Assembly: GCA_019243075.1 (NCBI GenBank)
Contig: JAFAUV010000046.1
Coordinates: forward strand, 1-8,611
DNA from: Bradyrhizobium sp.
GTDB lineage: Bacteria > Pseudomonadota > Alphaproteobacteria > Rhizobiales > Xanthobacteraceae
Direction: 5' to 3'
Length of the DNA stretch: 8,611 bases
Shown: positions 1-5,909 of the stretch, piece by piece
Numbering within the stretch: the first letter of the stretch is position 1
How the letters are laid out: every line of letters begins with the position of its first letter
Notes under the pieces: generated by a model
Told to the model about the DNA's origin: nothing
The model's database searches: none
Seen by the model: the letters and a program-made list of their open reading frames with translations, nothing else
Position numbers and translations under genes: made by a program

Positions 1-196
1 CCGAACGCCTGGCGCAATCATAGACCCGGCCCGATTTGGCCTCGCGCGCGCGCCAGGCCTCGGCCTCAACGTCCACCTGCGAGGCGGCATAGAACCAGAA
101 GCCGCTCCAGGCGATCGCAATGATCAGCAAGAGGACGGGAGCGATGAATATGCGCCAGCGCTGGTAGCGGCGGGGCGCGAGGGCAATATCGGTCAT
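1..196 (-). CDS. DUF2125-type membrane-anchored protein, N-terminal part only
   Basis: This is the first 65 codons of a minus-strand gene that continues past the left edge. It starts at an ATG (complement of 194-196). The visible protein begins MTDIALAPRR. A basic stretch (residues 9-15) is followed by a hydrophobic, aromatic-rich segment at about 16-37 ending WSGFWFYAASQ, which reads as a signal anchor with the rest outside the cytoplasm. After it comes an acidic/Ala stretch and the sequence SGRVYDC with a Cys at 61. This N-terminus, and the position next to a divergent gamma-glutamylcyclotransferase gene, match DUF2125 proteins as I remember them from Bradyrhizobium; their function is unknown. 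No good Shine-Dalgarno sequence precedes the ATG and the frame stays open upstream, so the start rests on family resemblance. Gene presence is fairly sure, family moderately so. Confidence 0.72.
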   Translation of the reverse strand, partial: MTDIALAPRRYQRWRIFIAPVLLLIIAIAWSGFWFYAASQVDVEAEAWRAREAKSGRVYDCARRS

Positions 197-301
197 CGGC
201 GACGCTTTGATCGGCAATTTTGGCAATAAAGCGGTGACAGCCCACCCCATCGGGTTGACGGCTTTTCATGGAAGGCGATTTTCTGCTAGTTCGTCCAGGA
301 A

Positions 302-907
302 ATGTCAGAGATTACCCGCCTCGAAGCAGAAAATTCCAAGGCAAACTCCGAGGTCGACCTCTGGGTGTTCGGCTATGGCTCGCTGATGTGGCGGCCGGGG
401 TTCGACTATCTGGAGAAGGTTCCGGCCCGGCTGATCGGCGAGCACCGTGCGCTGTGCGTCTATTCCTTTGATCATCGCGGCACCCCCGAACGGCCGGGCC
501 TCGTGCTCGGGCTCGACCGCGGCGGGGCCTGCCGCGGCATCGCCTTCCGCGTGGCCGCGCGCCTGCGCAACCACACCATCGCCTATTTACGCAGCCGCGA
601 GCAGACCACCAATGTCTATCGCGAGGTGATGCGCTCGGTGTGGCTCGACAACGAGCCGCGCCGGCGCGTCAGCGCGCTGACCTATGTGGCCGACCGGGGA
701 CATATCCAATATGCCGGCCGCCTGCCGCTGACCGAGCAGCTTCGCATCGTGCAGCAGGGACACGGCCGTTCCGGTCACAATCGCGATTACGTGCTGTCGA
801 CGGTCAAGGCGATCGAAGCCGAAGGCTTTCGCGATGCCCCGCTGCACCAGCTCGCGCTGATGCTGCACGACGCGCATCCGCATCAGGCCGCGGCGCCGGC
901 GGTTTAA
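302..907 (+). CDS. ChaC-like gamma-glutamylcyclotransferase
   Basis: This 201-residue cytoplasmic protein is of the ChaC/GGCT family. ChaC enzymes cleave glutathione to 5-oxoproline and Cys-Gly, so the likely role is glutathione turnover. The family's substrate-binding motif is present as VFGYGSLMW (residues 22-30), and the expected catalytic Glu is E100 in LRSRE. Other family blocks follow: YREVMRSVWL (106-115), YVADRGHIQYAG (128-139), and the C-terminal GHGRSGHNRDYV (153-164), which leads into a helix ending GFRD. The length fits bacterial ChaC. The ATG at 302 is the only reasonable start, because the in-frame TAG at 287-289 closes the frame. The AGGA at 297-300 sits too close to act as a normal ribosome-binding site, so initiation may be weak or leaderless. 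The gene diverges from the DUF2125 gene (105 bp apart) and converges on plsC. Specificity for glutathione over other gamma-glutamyl substrates is inferred. Confidence 0.9.
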   Translation: MSEITRLEAENSKANSEVDLWVFGYGSLMWRPGFDYLEKVPARLIGEHRALCVYSFDHRGTPERPGLVLGLDRGGACRGIAFRVAARLRNHTIAYLRSREQTTNVYREVMRSVWLDNEPRRRVSALTYVADRGHIQYAGRLPLTEQLRIVQQGHGRSGHNRDYVLSTVKAIEAEGFRDAPLHQLALMLHDAHPHQAAAPAV

Positions 908-916
908 AACCTGCGC

Positions 917-994
917 GGCAAAGGCGCTCCTGCACCGTGCCCATCATGTCCCACAATTCTCGACGAAATGGCGGGCAGGCAGCGTTTTGCCACC
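917..994. repeat. imperfect palindrome of a dispersed-repeat type, between convergent genes
   Basis: The 98 bp between the stop codons of the cyclotransferase and plsC genes hold a degenerate inverted repeat. The left arm has GCAAAGGCGC (918-927) and CCGTGCCCATCAT (935-947). The right arm (968-994) has ATGGCGGGCA followed by GCGTTTTGCCACC, roughly the reverse complement of the left. The same blocks in the same arrangement and nearly the same length (78 against 77 bases) occur at 5811-5887. That argues for two members of one repeat family rather than a locus-specific terminator. There is no T-run. It may still fold in RNA from either strand and protect or end the two convergent transcripts. 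Confidence 0.55.
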
Positions 995-1005
995 TCCAGC
1001 GTGCT

Positions 1006-1764
1006 TTAGCCCTTCGGAATCCCCCCGAACAGCTCCTTCTGCTCGGCTTGCGCAGCCGTCACGATGCGGTTGGTTGCATCCTCGATCGCGGCCTCGACGC
1101 GCGCCAGGAATTCCTCGCGCTTCAGGCCCGGCGGAATCGGATCGAGGAATTCGACGACCAGCGTGCCGGGATAGCGCATGAAGGTGCGGCGCGGCCAGAA
1201 CAGGCCGGAGTTGAGTGCGACCGGCAGGCAGGGCACGCCGCAATCGGCATAGACCATGCCGATGCCGGCCTTGTATTGCGGCGGCGCGCCCGGCGCGGTG
1301 CGGGTGCCTTCCGGGAAGACCACGAATTGCCGGCCGCGGCGCACCTCCTCCTCGGCGCGACGCAGCACCGCGAGCAGCGCGCGGCCCCCCTTGGCGCGAT
1401 CGATCGCGACCATGTCGGTCTTGATGATGAACAGCCCGAAGATCGGGATGAATTTCAGCTCGCGCTTGACCACGAAGAACGGCGCCTCGAAGAAGCGGAG
1501 CAGCGAGATGGTCTCCCACATCGACTGGTGCTTCGAGGCGACGATCAGCGCGCCCTTCGGGATCTTCTCGGTGCCGCGGAACTCGACCTTGATGCCGCAG
1601 ATGATGCGCATCAGGATGATGTTGCTCTTCGCCCACCAGCTCGCGACCTTCAGCATCGCCGAGCGCGGCATGGCGAAGGTCGGCAGCGCCATCAGCGACC
1701 AGAACAGGAAGACGATATAGAAGAGAATGTTGAAGATCAGCGAACGCAGAAAAATCAAAACCAT
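1006..1764 (-). CDS. plsC: 1-acyl-sn-glycerol-3-phosphate acyltransferase (PlsC-like)
   Basis: This 252-residue protein is of the PlsC lysophospholipid acyltransferase family. The family transfers an acyl group to lysophosphatidic acid to make phosphatidic acid at the inner face of the cytoplasmic membrane. Residues 1-30 are strongly hydrophobic and anchor it. Acyltransferase motif I is present as SKHQSMWE (78-84) with His79, but the usual HX4D reads HX4E with Glu84. Motif III, FPEGTRT (150-156), binds the glycerol phosphate and is intact. The VPCLPVALNSG block (177-187) corresponds to the usual motif IV region. The ATG at 1764 was chosen because it begins directly at the anchor; the frame stays open well upstream but that stretch overlaps the YdcF gene. 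It lies 20 bp downstream of the YdcF-like gene, so it is probably the last gene of the ftsE-ftsX-ydcF-plsC unit. The exact acyl acceptor is inferred. Confidence 0.9.
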   Translation of the reverse strand: MVLIFLRSLIFNILFYIVFLFWSLMALPTFAMPRSAMLKVASWWAKSNIILMRIICGIKVEFRGTEKIPKGALIVASKHQSMWETISLLRFFEAPFFVVKRELKFIPIFGLFIIKTDMVAIDRAKGGRALLAVLRRAEEEVRRGRQFVVFPEGTRTAPGAPPQYKAGIGMVYADCGVPCLPVALNSGLFWPRRTFMRYPGTLVVEFLDPIPPGLKREEFLARVEAAIEDATNRIVTAAQAEQKELFGGIPKG

Positions 1765-1784
1765 CGCGAAACCTGACTGGATAG

Positions 1785-2516
1785 CTAATTGGCCTCCGCC
1801 GTCGCCGGGCGGCGGGGCGGCAGCGAGCCGGTGGGCGGCTCGAAACTTTCGAGCGGAAGGTCGAAGCCGAGATCGGCGAGACCCACCCGCAAACGGGCCG
1901 CGATGTATTTCACATATTCGGACAACACCAGCCGGAAGGTCGCACCGCCTTCCCACCAGGGCTCGTCGCGCCATCTCCCGCCGACTACGGCATAGGGGAT
2001 CAATGCGACGTCCGGCATGGCGTGGGACATTTCCAGCACCGCGCGGGGCATGTGGTAGTTCGAGGTCACCAGGATCAGCGATTTGAAGCCGCGCTCGCGC
2101 GCCCAGCGCTTGGTCTCCGCCGCATTGCTGCGGGTCGAAACGGCGGAACGGTCGAGATCGACGCAGCAATTGAACAGCGAGTGGCTTCCGGGCAGGCTGC
2201 GGGAAATATCGCTGCGGGAAATGTCGGTGGCGGTCGAGCTCGGATGCACGCCCGAGATCAGGAGCCGCTTGCCGTAGCCGGCCGCCAGCAGTTCCATCGC
2301 GTCCGACACGCGCGAGGAACCGCCGGTCAGGACGACGATGCCGTCGGCCTGCCGCGAAGGCCTGACTTCGGTATTGCGCAGCTGCGCCAGGAAAGCCACG
2401 AAGCCGAAGGCGACGGCGGCGACGAAGACCAGCGGGATGGCCACGATCGCGCGCAGCCGTCCGCGCGGCGCGCGCGAAGACGCGTTCGGCGATCTATCGT
2501 CGGACTGCGTGGTCAT
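1785..2516 (-). CDS. YdcF/DUF218 (SanA-like) membrane-anchored protein
   Basis: This 243-residue protein has a short basic cytoplasmic N-terminus, one membrane helix at about residues 22-45, and a DUF218 (YdcF-like) domain at roughly 57-215. Family signatures are DGIVVLTGGSSRVSDAMEL (58-76), an acidic/Ser segment, and the paired block SNAAET (130-135) and LVTSNYHMPRA (149-159), where DUF218 proteins have their polar conserved residues. SanA, a relative, affects envelope permeability in enterobacteria; the biochemical activity of the family is not settled. The ATG at 2516 is preferred because an in-frame TGA lies a few codons upstream. A GAGGAAAGG stretch lies upstream of it, at a rather long spacing. 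It sits 88 bp after ftsX and 20 bp before plsC on the same strand. Cotranscription with ftsEX is likely but not certain given the 88 bp gap. Confidence 0.88.
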   Translation of the reverse strand: MTTQSDDRSPNASSRAPRGRLRAIVAIPLVFVAAVAFGFVAFLAQLRNTEVRPSRQADGIVVLTGGSSRVSDAMELLAAGYGKRLLISGVHPSSTATDISRSDISRSLPGSHSLFNCCVDLDRSAVSTRSNAAETKRWARERGFKSLILVTSNYHMPRAVLEMSHAMPDVALIPYAVVGGRWRDEPWWEGGATFRLVLSEYVKYIAARLRVGLADLGFDLPLESFEPPTGSLPPRRPATAEAN

Positions 2517-2604
2517 GCGCGATCAGAAAACCTTTCCTCGCTCGATTTTAGGAAGCTTTTCGGGCGAAGTGGAGTCCGGCCAGGCGGCGTGGGCCCAAAA
2601 ACCA

Positions 2605-3573
2605 TCATTCGATGTCGTCGAGCGTGGCAAACAGCGTGCGGCGCGAGGCCCAGGCGGTGATCGCCGCGATCATCACCGCCTGCACCGCGAGCACCAGATA
2701 GCCGGACGGGCGCAGCGAAAATGTCCCGAGCAACGCCGCGAACTGATCGCCGACCGGCGTGCCGGAGAACCATCCCGCAATTGATTCTGAAAAACCGAAG
2801 AGGAGCATCGCGGCCCCTCCCCCGATCAGTCCGCCCTCGAGCCCGAGCAGGAGGAAGTGGCGGAAGAAGCGGTCGGCGATGTAGCGGTCGCCGGCGCCTA
2901 CGAAATGCAGGACTTCGACGATCGGACGGTTGGCAGCCATCGCGCCGCGCGTGGCAAACGACACCGAGATGATGGTGGCGACGATGACGAGGGCGAGGAT
3001 GCCAAGCCCTGCTGCCACGGTGGCGCCGCTCATCGAGCGCATCCGCTCGATCCAGGCGCGGTGGTCGTCGACACTTGCACTCGGCGCTACCCCGAGAATC
3101 CGGCTGCGCAGCGCGGCGAGATCAAGCGCGGTGCCGGGTGAGACGCGCGCCACGATCACGCGCGGCACCGGCAGGTCGTCCAGCGACAATCCGCTGCCGA
3201 GCCAGGGCTCCAGCAGTTGCGAGGACTCTTGTTTCGAAAACGGCCTGGCATCGACAATGCCCGGCTGGGTGCGCATGGCATCGACGATGGCCGCGACATC
3301 CTTGTCGAGATTGCGGCCTGCTTGCGGGCGCACCTGGATGGTGATTTCGCTCGCGACGTCGGACTGCCATTCCGAGGCCGAAGCGCTGATCAGGAGAACC
3401 GCGCCCGTGGTCATCGAGGCGAGGAAGGTCATGATCGCGACCACGGCGACCAGCGCGCGGCCCGAAATGGAAGCCCGCGGCACGATCGGCGACTGGATGC
3501 GGGCGCGCGCAGCGACCTGCGGACGCTCGTCGCCGAGGTCAACCAGCGGCACATGGTCGTCGATCCTACTCAT
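2605..3573 (-). CDS. ftsX: cell division protein FtsX (permease-like subunit)
   Basis: This 322-residue integral membrane protein has the FtsX layout: a cytoplasmic N-terminus, a first membrane helix at about 39-64, a periplasmic domain at about 65-183 starting with the family-typical EITIQVRP, then three more helices at about 184-206, 240-262 and 292-308, and a short tail ending LDDIE. FtsX pairs with the ATPase FtsE. The complex does not transport a solute; it relays ATP hydrolysis across the membrane to activate peptidoglycan hydrolases during division (best shown with EnvC and amidases in E. coli). The start at 3573 overlaps the end of ftsE by 8 bases (ATGAGTAG holds both the ftsX start and the ftsE stop), a layout that suggests translational coupling. 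Longer in-frame upstream starts would lie inside ftsE and are not needed. Confidence 0.93.
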   Translation of the reverse strand: MSRIDDHVPLVDLGDERPQVAARARIQSPIVPRASISGRALVAVVAIMTFLASMTTGAVLLISASASEWQSDVASEITIQVRPQAGRNLDKDVAAIVDAMRTQPGIVDARPFSKQESSQLLEPWLGSGLSLDDLPVPRVIVARVSPGTALDLAALRSRILGVAPSASVDDHRAWIERMRSMSGATVAAGLGILALVIVATIISVSFATRGAMAANRPIVEVLHFVGAGDRYIADRFFRHFLLLGLEGGLIGGGAAMLLFGFSESIAGWFSGTPVGDQFAALLGTFSLRPSGYLVLAVQAVMIAAITAWASRRTLFATLDDIE

Positions 3574-4225
3574 AGATATGCAAGCGTCCCTGGTGCAGCA
3601 CCAGCCGCCTCGCTTCATACTGGTCCATCAAGGTAATGTCATGGGTTGCGATCACAACCGCGGTCCCGGTCTTGTTCAGTTCGATGAAGAGCCGCAACAA
3701 CCGCCGGCCGAGCGTCGGATCGACATTGCCGGTCGGCTCGTCGGCGAGCAGGAGCTGCGGCCGCGAGATCACGGCGCGCGCGATCGCGGCGCGCTGCTTC
3801 TCGCCGCCGGAAAGGATCGGCGGCAACGCGTCCATGCGGTCGCCGAGACCGACCCATTTCAGCAGGTCGATCACCTCCTTGCGGTAGCTCGATTCATCGC
3901 GGCCGATGACGCGGAACGGCAGCGACACGTTCTCATAGGTGGTCATGTGGTCGAGCAGGCGAAAATCCTGCAGCACGATGCCGATCCGCTTGCGCAGGTC
4001 GGCGACCTCGTTCTTGCCGAGCAGCGACACGTCGCGGCCGAACAGATTGACCAGCCCGCGGGTCGGCCGCAGCGACAGGAACAACAATTTGAGCAGCGAG
4101 GTCTTGCCGGCGCCAGAGGGCCCGGTCAGGAACTGGAAGGAGTGGGCCGGGATCAGGAAATTGAGGTCGCGCAGAATTTCCGGCCCCAGGCCGTATCGCA
4201 ATCCGACATTTTCGAACCGAACCAA
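3566..4225 (-). CDS. ftsE: cell division ATP-binding protein FtsE
   Basis: This 219-residue ABC ATPase has all core motifs: Walker A GPSGAGKT (35-42), Q-loop Gln86 in IVLQDF, ABC signature LSGGEKQR (138-145), Walker B LLLADEP (158-164) and switch His195 in ATHD. The segment around LLDHMTTYENVSLPF (90-104) and the size are typical of FtsE rather than of lipoprotein-export LolD, and the next gene is ftsX. FtsE sits on the cytoplasmic side of FtsX and drives hydrolase activation at the division site. The start codon is TTG (complement of 4223-4225). There is no in-frame ATG nearby, the alignment with the family (VRFENVGLRYG) begins here, and GGAG sits 6 bases upstream. The gene is divergent from the zinc-ribbon gene across about 189 bp and is first in the minus-strand cluster. 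Confidence 0.94.
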   Translation of the reverse strand: MVRFENVGLRYGLGPEILRDLNFLIPAHSFQFLTGPSGAGKTSLLKLLFLSLRPTRGLVNLFGRDVSLLGKNEVADLRKRIGIVLQDFRLLDHMTTYENVSLPFRVIGRDESSYRKEVIDLLKWVGLGDRMDALPPILSGGEKQRAAIARAVISRPQLLLADEPTGNVDPTLGRRLLRLFIELNKTGTAVVIATHDITLMDQYEARRLVLHQGRLHIYE

Positions 4226-4231
4226 GCTCAG

Positions 4232-4235
4232 CTCC
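4232..4235 (-). promoter_or_regulatory. ribosome-binding site deciding the ftsE TTG start
   Basis: On the minus strand the sequence reads GGAG, six bases, then TTG GTT CGG. The good Shine-Dalgarno match and spacing support TTG as the real initiation codon of ftsE, since no ATG or GTG lies in frame close by. Confidence 0.7.
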
Positions 4236-4353
4236 GTTCGACGGCGCGCGAGGCGAGAGCGAAAGCCTCAGCCCAAACAGCTTTTGCGTCCGTTATGGTT
4301 TCCGTTTCGTTAACGGTCGCCTTGTAGGATCCGGCCGTCACGGTTCCGAAGGC

Positions 4354-4400
4354 GGCATGGTCCGAAACAGCGGGAAGCGGTTTTCCGAAACGGCCATGCC
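4354..4400. repeat. palindromic repeat upstream of the zinc-ribbon gene, in the ftsE divergent region
   Basis: The arms GGCATGG-T-CCG (4354-4364) and CGGCCATGCC (4391-4400) pair over 10 bp with one bulged base. An inner GGAA/TTCC pair surrounds the centre. The centre block GAAGCGGTTTTCCGAAA (4374-4390) closely matches, from memory, a palindromic sequence that recurs in intergenic DNA of many Rhizobiales, flanked by ATGATC-type arms. Here it looks like a diverged copy, ending 14 bases before the zinc-ribbon ATG. It may lie in the leader of that gene or within its promoter. The rest of the 189 bp divergent region (4226-4414) contains a GTTAAC at 4310-4315 but no promoter pair I would trust. Confidence 0.5.
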
Positions 4401-4414
4401 CCAATAAGCGAGTC

Positions 4415-5281
4415 ATGAGCGGCTCCATGCACATCGTTTGCCCCCATTGTACAACGTCTTATGCCATCAATCCGGCCGCTCTGGGCGCCACCGGCCGCAC
4501 CGTGCGCTGCGCCCGCTGCAAGGAAGTCTGGCTGGCGCGGCCGGAGGACGCGGTCGAGCCCGCGCCCGCCATGGCGGAAATGGGCGTCAGCAGCCGAGAG
4601 CGCGAGATTGCCCCCGAATGGAACGAGGCAACCGGCGACGAAGCCGGCAACGCGCCCCATATCGAGAGCCCTTCGATCGCCGGCGGCTGGCAGTCCGATG
4701 ACGAGGACACCGACGGCAAGGCTGACTGGATCGCGCTGGTCCGCGACGCTGACGAGACCGAGCGCGAGCCGCGCGGGGCCTGGTTCGGCAGTCTCCTGGA
4801 GCGCGAGCAGCCGGTACAGGCCAAAGGCCGGCTCCGGCTTCTCGCCGGTCTTCCCACCACAGTGGCCGCGATGAGCGCACTGGTCGTGGCGCTGCTGGTG
4901 TGGCGCGCCGACGTGGTGCGCCTGCTGCCGCAGACCGCAAACTTCTACAAGATGGTCGGGCTCAATGTGAATCTGCGCGGCGTGGCGTTCAAGGACGTCA
5001 AGGTTTCCACCGAAATCGTCGAGGGCAAGCCCGTGCTGGTAATCGAGGGCATGATCGTCGGCGAGACGAAGAAGCCGGTCGAGCTGCCGCGCCTGCGCTT
5101 TTCGGTGCGCGACTCGCAGGGCAGCGAGATCTACGCCTGGAACACGGTGCTGGACCAGGCCATCCTGCAACCCGGCGACCGCGCCTCGTTCAGATCCCGC
5201 CTTGCCTCGCCGCCTGCCGAAGGCAGGAGCATCGACATCCGCTTCTTTAACAGGCGCGACGTCGCCGGCGGCAGTATATGA
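4415..5281 (+). CDS. MJ0042-type zinc-ribbon membrane protein
   Basis: This 288-residue protein begins with a compact zinc ribbon: CPHC (Cys9, Cys12) and CARC (Cys32, Cys35) around TSYAINPAALGATGRTVRC, the pattern of the MJ0042/TIGR02098 family. An acidic, low-complexity linker (about 42-135) follows, then one membrane helix at about 147-165. A C-terminal domain (about 186-283) has alternating beta-strand character and resembles the DUF3426-like region of such proteins. That places the zinc ribbon in the cytoplasm and the C-terminal domain outside. Function is unknown; zinc ribbons of this type may bind protein or nucleic acid. The second Met (4427, giving MHIVCPHC) is an equally good start, and several relatives begin there as I recall. 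The gene diverges from ftsE, a neighbour relation I recall as recurring in alphaproteobacteria, and its TGA is followed closely by a hairpin and then a response regulator gene. Confidence 0.87.
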   Translation: MSGSMHIVCPHCTTSYAINPAALGATGRTVRCARCKEVWLARPEDAVEPAPAMAEMGVSSREREIAPEWNEATGDEAGNAPHIESPSIAGGWQSDDEDTDGKADWIALVRDADETEREPRGAWFGSLLEREQPVQAKGRLRLLAGLPTTVAAMSALVVALLVWRADVVRLLPQTANFYKMVGLNVNLRGVAFKDVKVSTEIVEGKPVLVIEGMIVGETKKPVELPRLRFSVRDSQGSEIYAWNTVLDQAILQPGDRASFRSRLASPPAEGRSIDIRFFNRRDVAGGSI

Positions 5282-5284
5282 GAT

Positions 5285-5319
5285 CACCTCCGCCCCGCGG
5301 GAGCCCCGCGGGAGAGGTG
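5285..5319. repeat. strong hairpin with an 11-bp tandem duplication between two genes
   Basis: Starting 4 bases after the zinc-ribbon stop codon, CACCTC (5285-5290) pairs with GAGGTG (5314-5319). Inside, CCCGCGGG (5294-5301) pairs with CCCGCGGG (5305-5312) around a 3-base loop. The core is CCCCGCGGGAG repeated twice in tandem (5293-5303 and 5304-5314). No T-run follows, so a classic terminator is unlikely. It may be an RNA-stabilising or attenuating structure between the two genes, or a degraded dispersed palindrome. The frame of the next gene reads through it from an ATG at 5278, but that stretch lacks response-regulator character and is more likely leader. Confidence 0.6.
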
Positions 5320-5346
5320 GACCAGCAATGCAACTCGGGCCATGAC

Positions 5347-5721
5347 ATGCCGCGCGTCCTGATTGCCGACGATGAAGCCTCGATGCGCGCTTTGGTGGCG
5401 CGTGCCATTGCCATGGACGGGCACGAGACCGTTACCGCCGAGGACGGCGCCGAGGCGCTGGAGATACTGACCCGCGAGGTCGGCGCGTTCGATCTTCTGC
5501 TGACCGACATCCAGATGCCGGTGATGGACGGCATCGCGCTGGCGCTAACGGCGGCGCGCGATTTTCCGGGCCTTACGATTCTCCTGATGACCGGCTTCGC
5601 CGACCAGCGCGAACGCGCCTCCAATCTCGATGCGATCGCGCATGACGTGATCACCAAGCCGTTTTCGGTTGCGGACATCCGCACCGCGGTGGCCGACGCA
5701 CTGGCGTCGAGGAAGCCGTAG
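5347..5721 (+). CDS. single-domain response regulator, CpdR-like
   Basis: This 124-residue protein consists of a receiver (REC) domain alone. It has the acidic pair Asp8/Asp9 (IADDE), phospho-acceptor Asp54 in LLLTDIQMP, switch Thr82 in LMTGFA and Lys104 in ITKPF. The wording LLTDIxMPxMDGIxLA and the MTGFA block resemble CpdR, the phospho-controlled adaptor that directs ClpXP proteolysis in the alphaproteobacterial cell cycle. DivK and other stand-alone regulators are alternatives, so no gene symbol is given. The ATG at 5347 starts right at the receiver fold (MPRVLIADDE). An in-frame ATG at 5278 overlaps the previous stop (ATGA) but would add 23 residues encoded by a hairpin. No obvious Shine-Dalgarno precedes 5347; an in-frame GTG at 5317 after GGGAGAG is a weaker alternative. 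It probably shares a transcript with the zinc-ribbon gene. No histidine kinase is nearby. Confidence 0.88.
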   Translation: MPRVLIADDEASMRALVARAIAMDGHETVTAEDGAEALEILTREVGAFDLLLTDIQMPVMDGIALALTAARDFPGLTILLMTGFADQRERASNLDAIAHDVITKPFSVADIRTAVADALASRKP

Positions 5722-5730
5722 TTGGTTGTC

Positions 5731-5769
5731 ATTGCGGAACTTGGTTCGGCAATCCTCAAAAATATTTTT
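5731..5769 (+). terminator. possible terminator-like hairpin followed by an A/T palindrome
   Basis: Nine bases after the response regulator stop codon, ATTGCGGAAC (5731-5740) pairs with GTTCGGCAAT (5744-5753) over 9 of 10 positions around a 3-base loop. AAAAATATTTTT (5758-5769), a perfect 12-bp palindrome, follows. The T-run starts about 10 bases after the stem rather than directly after it, so this is only a tentative terminator. The A/T block stands out against the surrounding GC-rich DNA. Confidence 0.35.
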
Positions 5770-5810
5770 AGCCCGCATGACGCTTGGACCACGGATGCAA
5801 TATCGTAAAG

Positions 5811-5887
5811 GAGCAAAGGCGCATCGCGCCGTGCCCACCCATTGATTGATCCACATCGATGGTTGGGCACGTTGCGCTTTGCCCACC
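5811..5887. repeat. imperfect palindrome, second copy of the 917-994 type, between convergent genes
   Basis: The inner stem pairs 5831-5846 (GTGCCCACCCATTGAT) with 5855-5870 (ATCGATGGTTGGGCAC). Fourteen of 16 positions match, one of the other two is a possible G-U pair, and the loop is 8 bases. Outer arms GCAAAGGCGC (5813-5822) and GCGCTTTGCCC (5874-5884) extend it. The same blocks occur in the same arrangement at 917-994. The element lies in the 188 bp between the stop codons of the response regulator and the DUF4175 gene and could fold in both transcripts. From memory, similar sequences recur in Bradyrhizobium intergenic DNA. Confidence 0.65.
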
Positions 5888-5909
5888 TGCGTTCGCCCGA
5901 CGGCGAGCC

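Noticed and set aside
255..283. Possible promoter for the cyclotransferase gene: TTGACG, 17 bases, ATTTTC
   Set aside because: Only the -35 half is convincing, and the start of transcription would fall about a dozen bases before the ATG. Too weak to annotate.
640..1776. Plus-strand open frame of 378 codons overlapping the cyclotransferase and opposite plsC
   Set aside because: It is antisense to an enzyme with clear motifs, spans a stop-to-stop junction and has Arg/Ala/Gln-rich wording typical of shadow frames in GC-rich DNA.
1765..2169. N-terminal extension of the plsC frame by 135 codons
   Set aside because: It overlaps the YdcF-like gene and reads as Arg/Ala-rich shadow; the PlsC family start fits the ATG at 1764.
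2517..2604. TGGGCCCA palindrome with adjacent T/A run between ftsX and the YdcF gene as a terminator
   Set aside because: On the transcribed (minus) strand the T-run comes before the palindrome, not after it.
4310..4315. GTTAAC as a possible CtrA-binding half site near ftsE
   Set aside because: No TTAA repeat at the required 7-base spacing on either strand.
4310..5287. Minus-strand open frame of 325 codons opposite the zinc-ribbon gene
   Set aside because: No recognisable domain; the plus strand has an intact zinc ribbon and membrane helix in a proper gene context.
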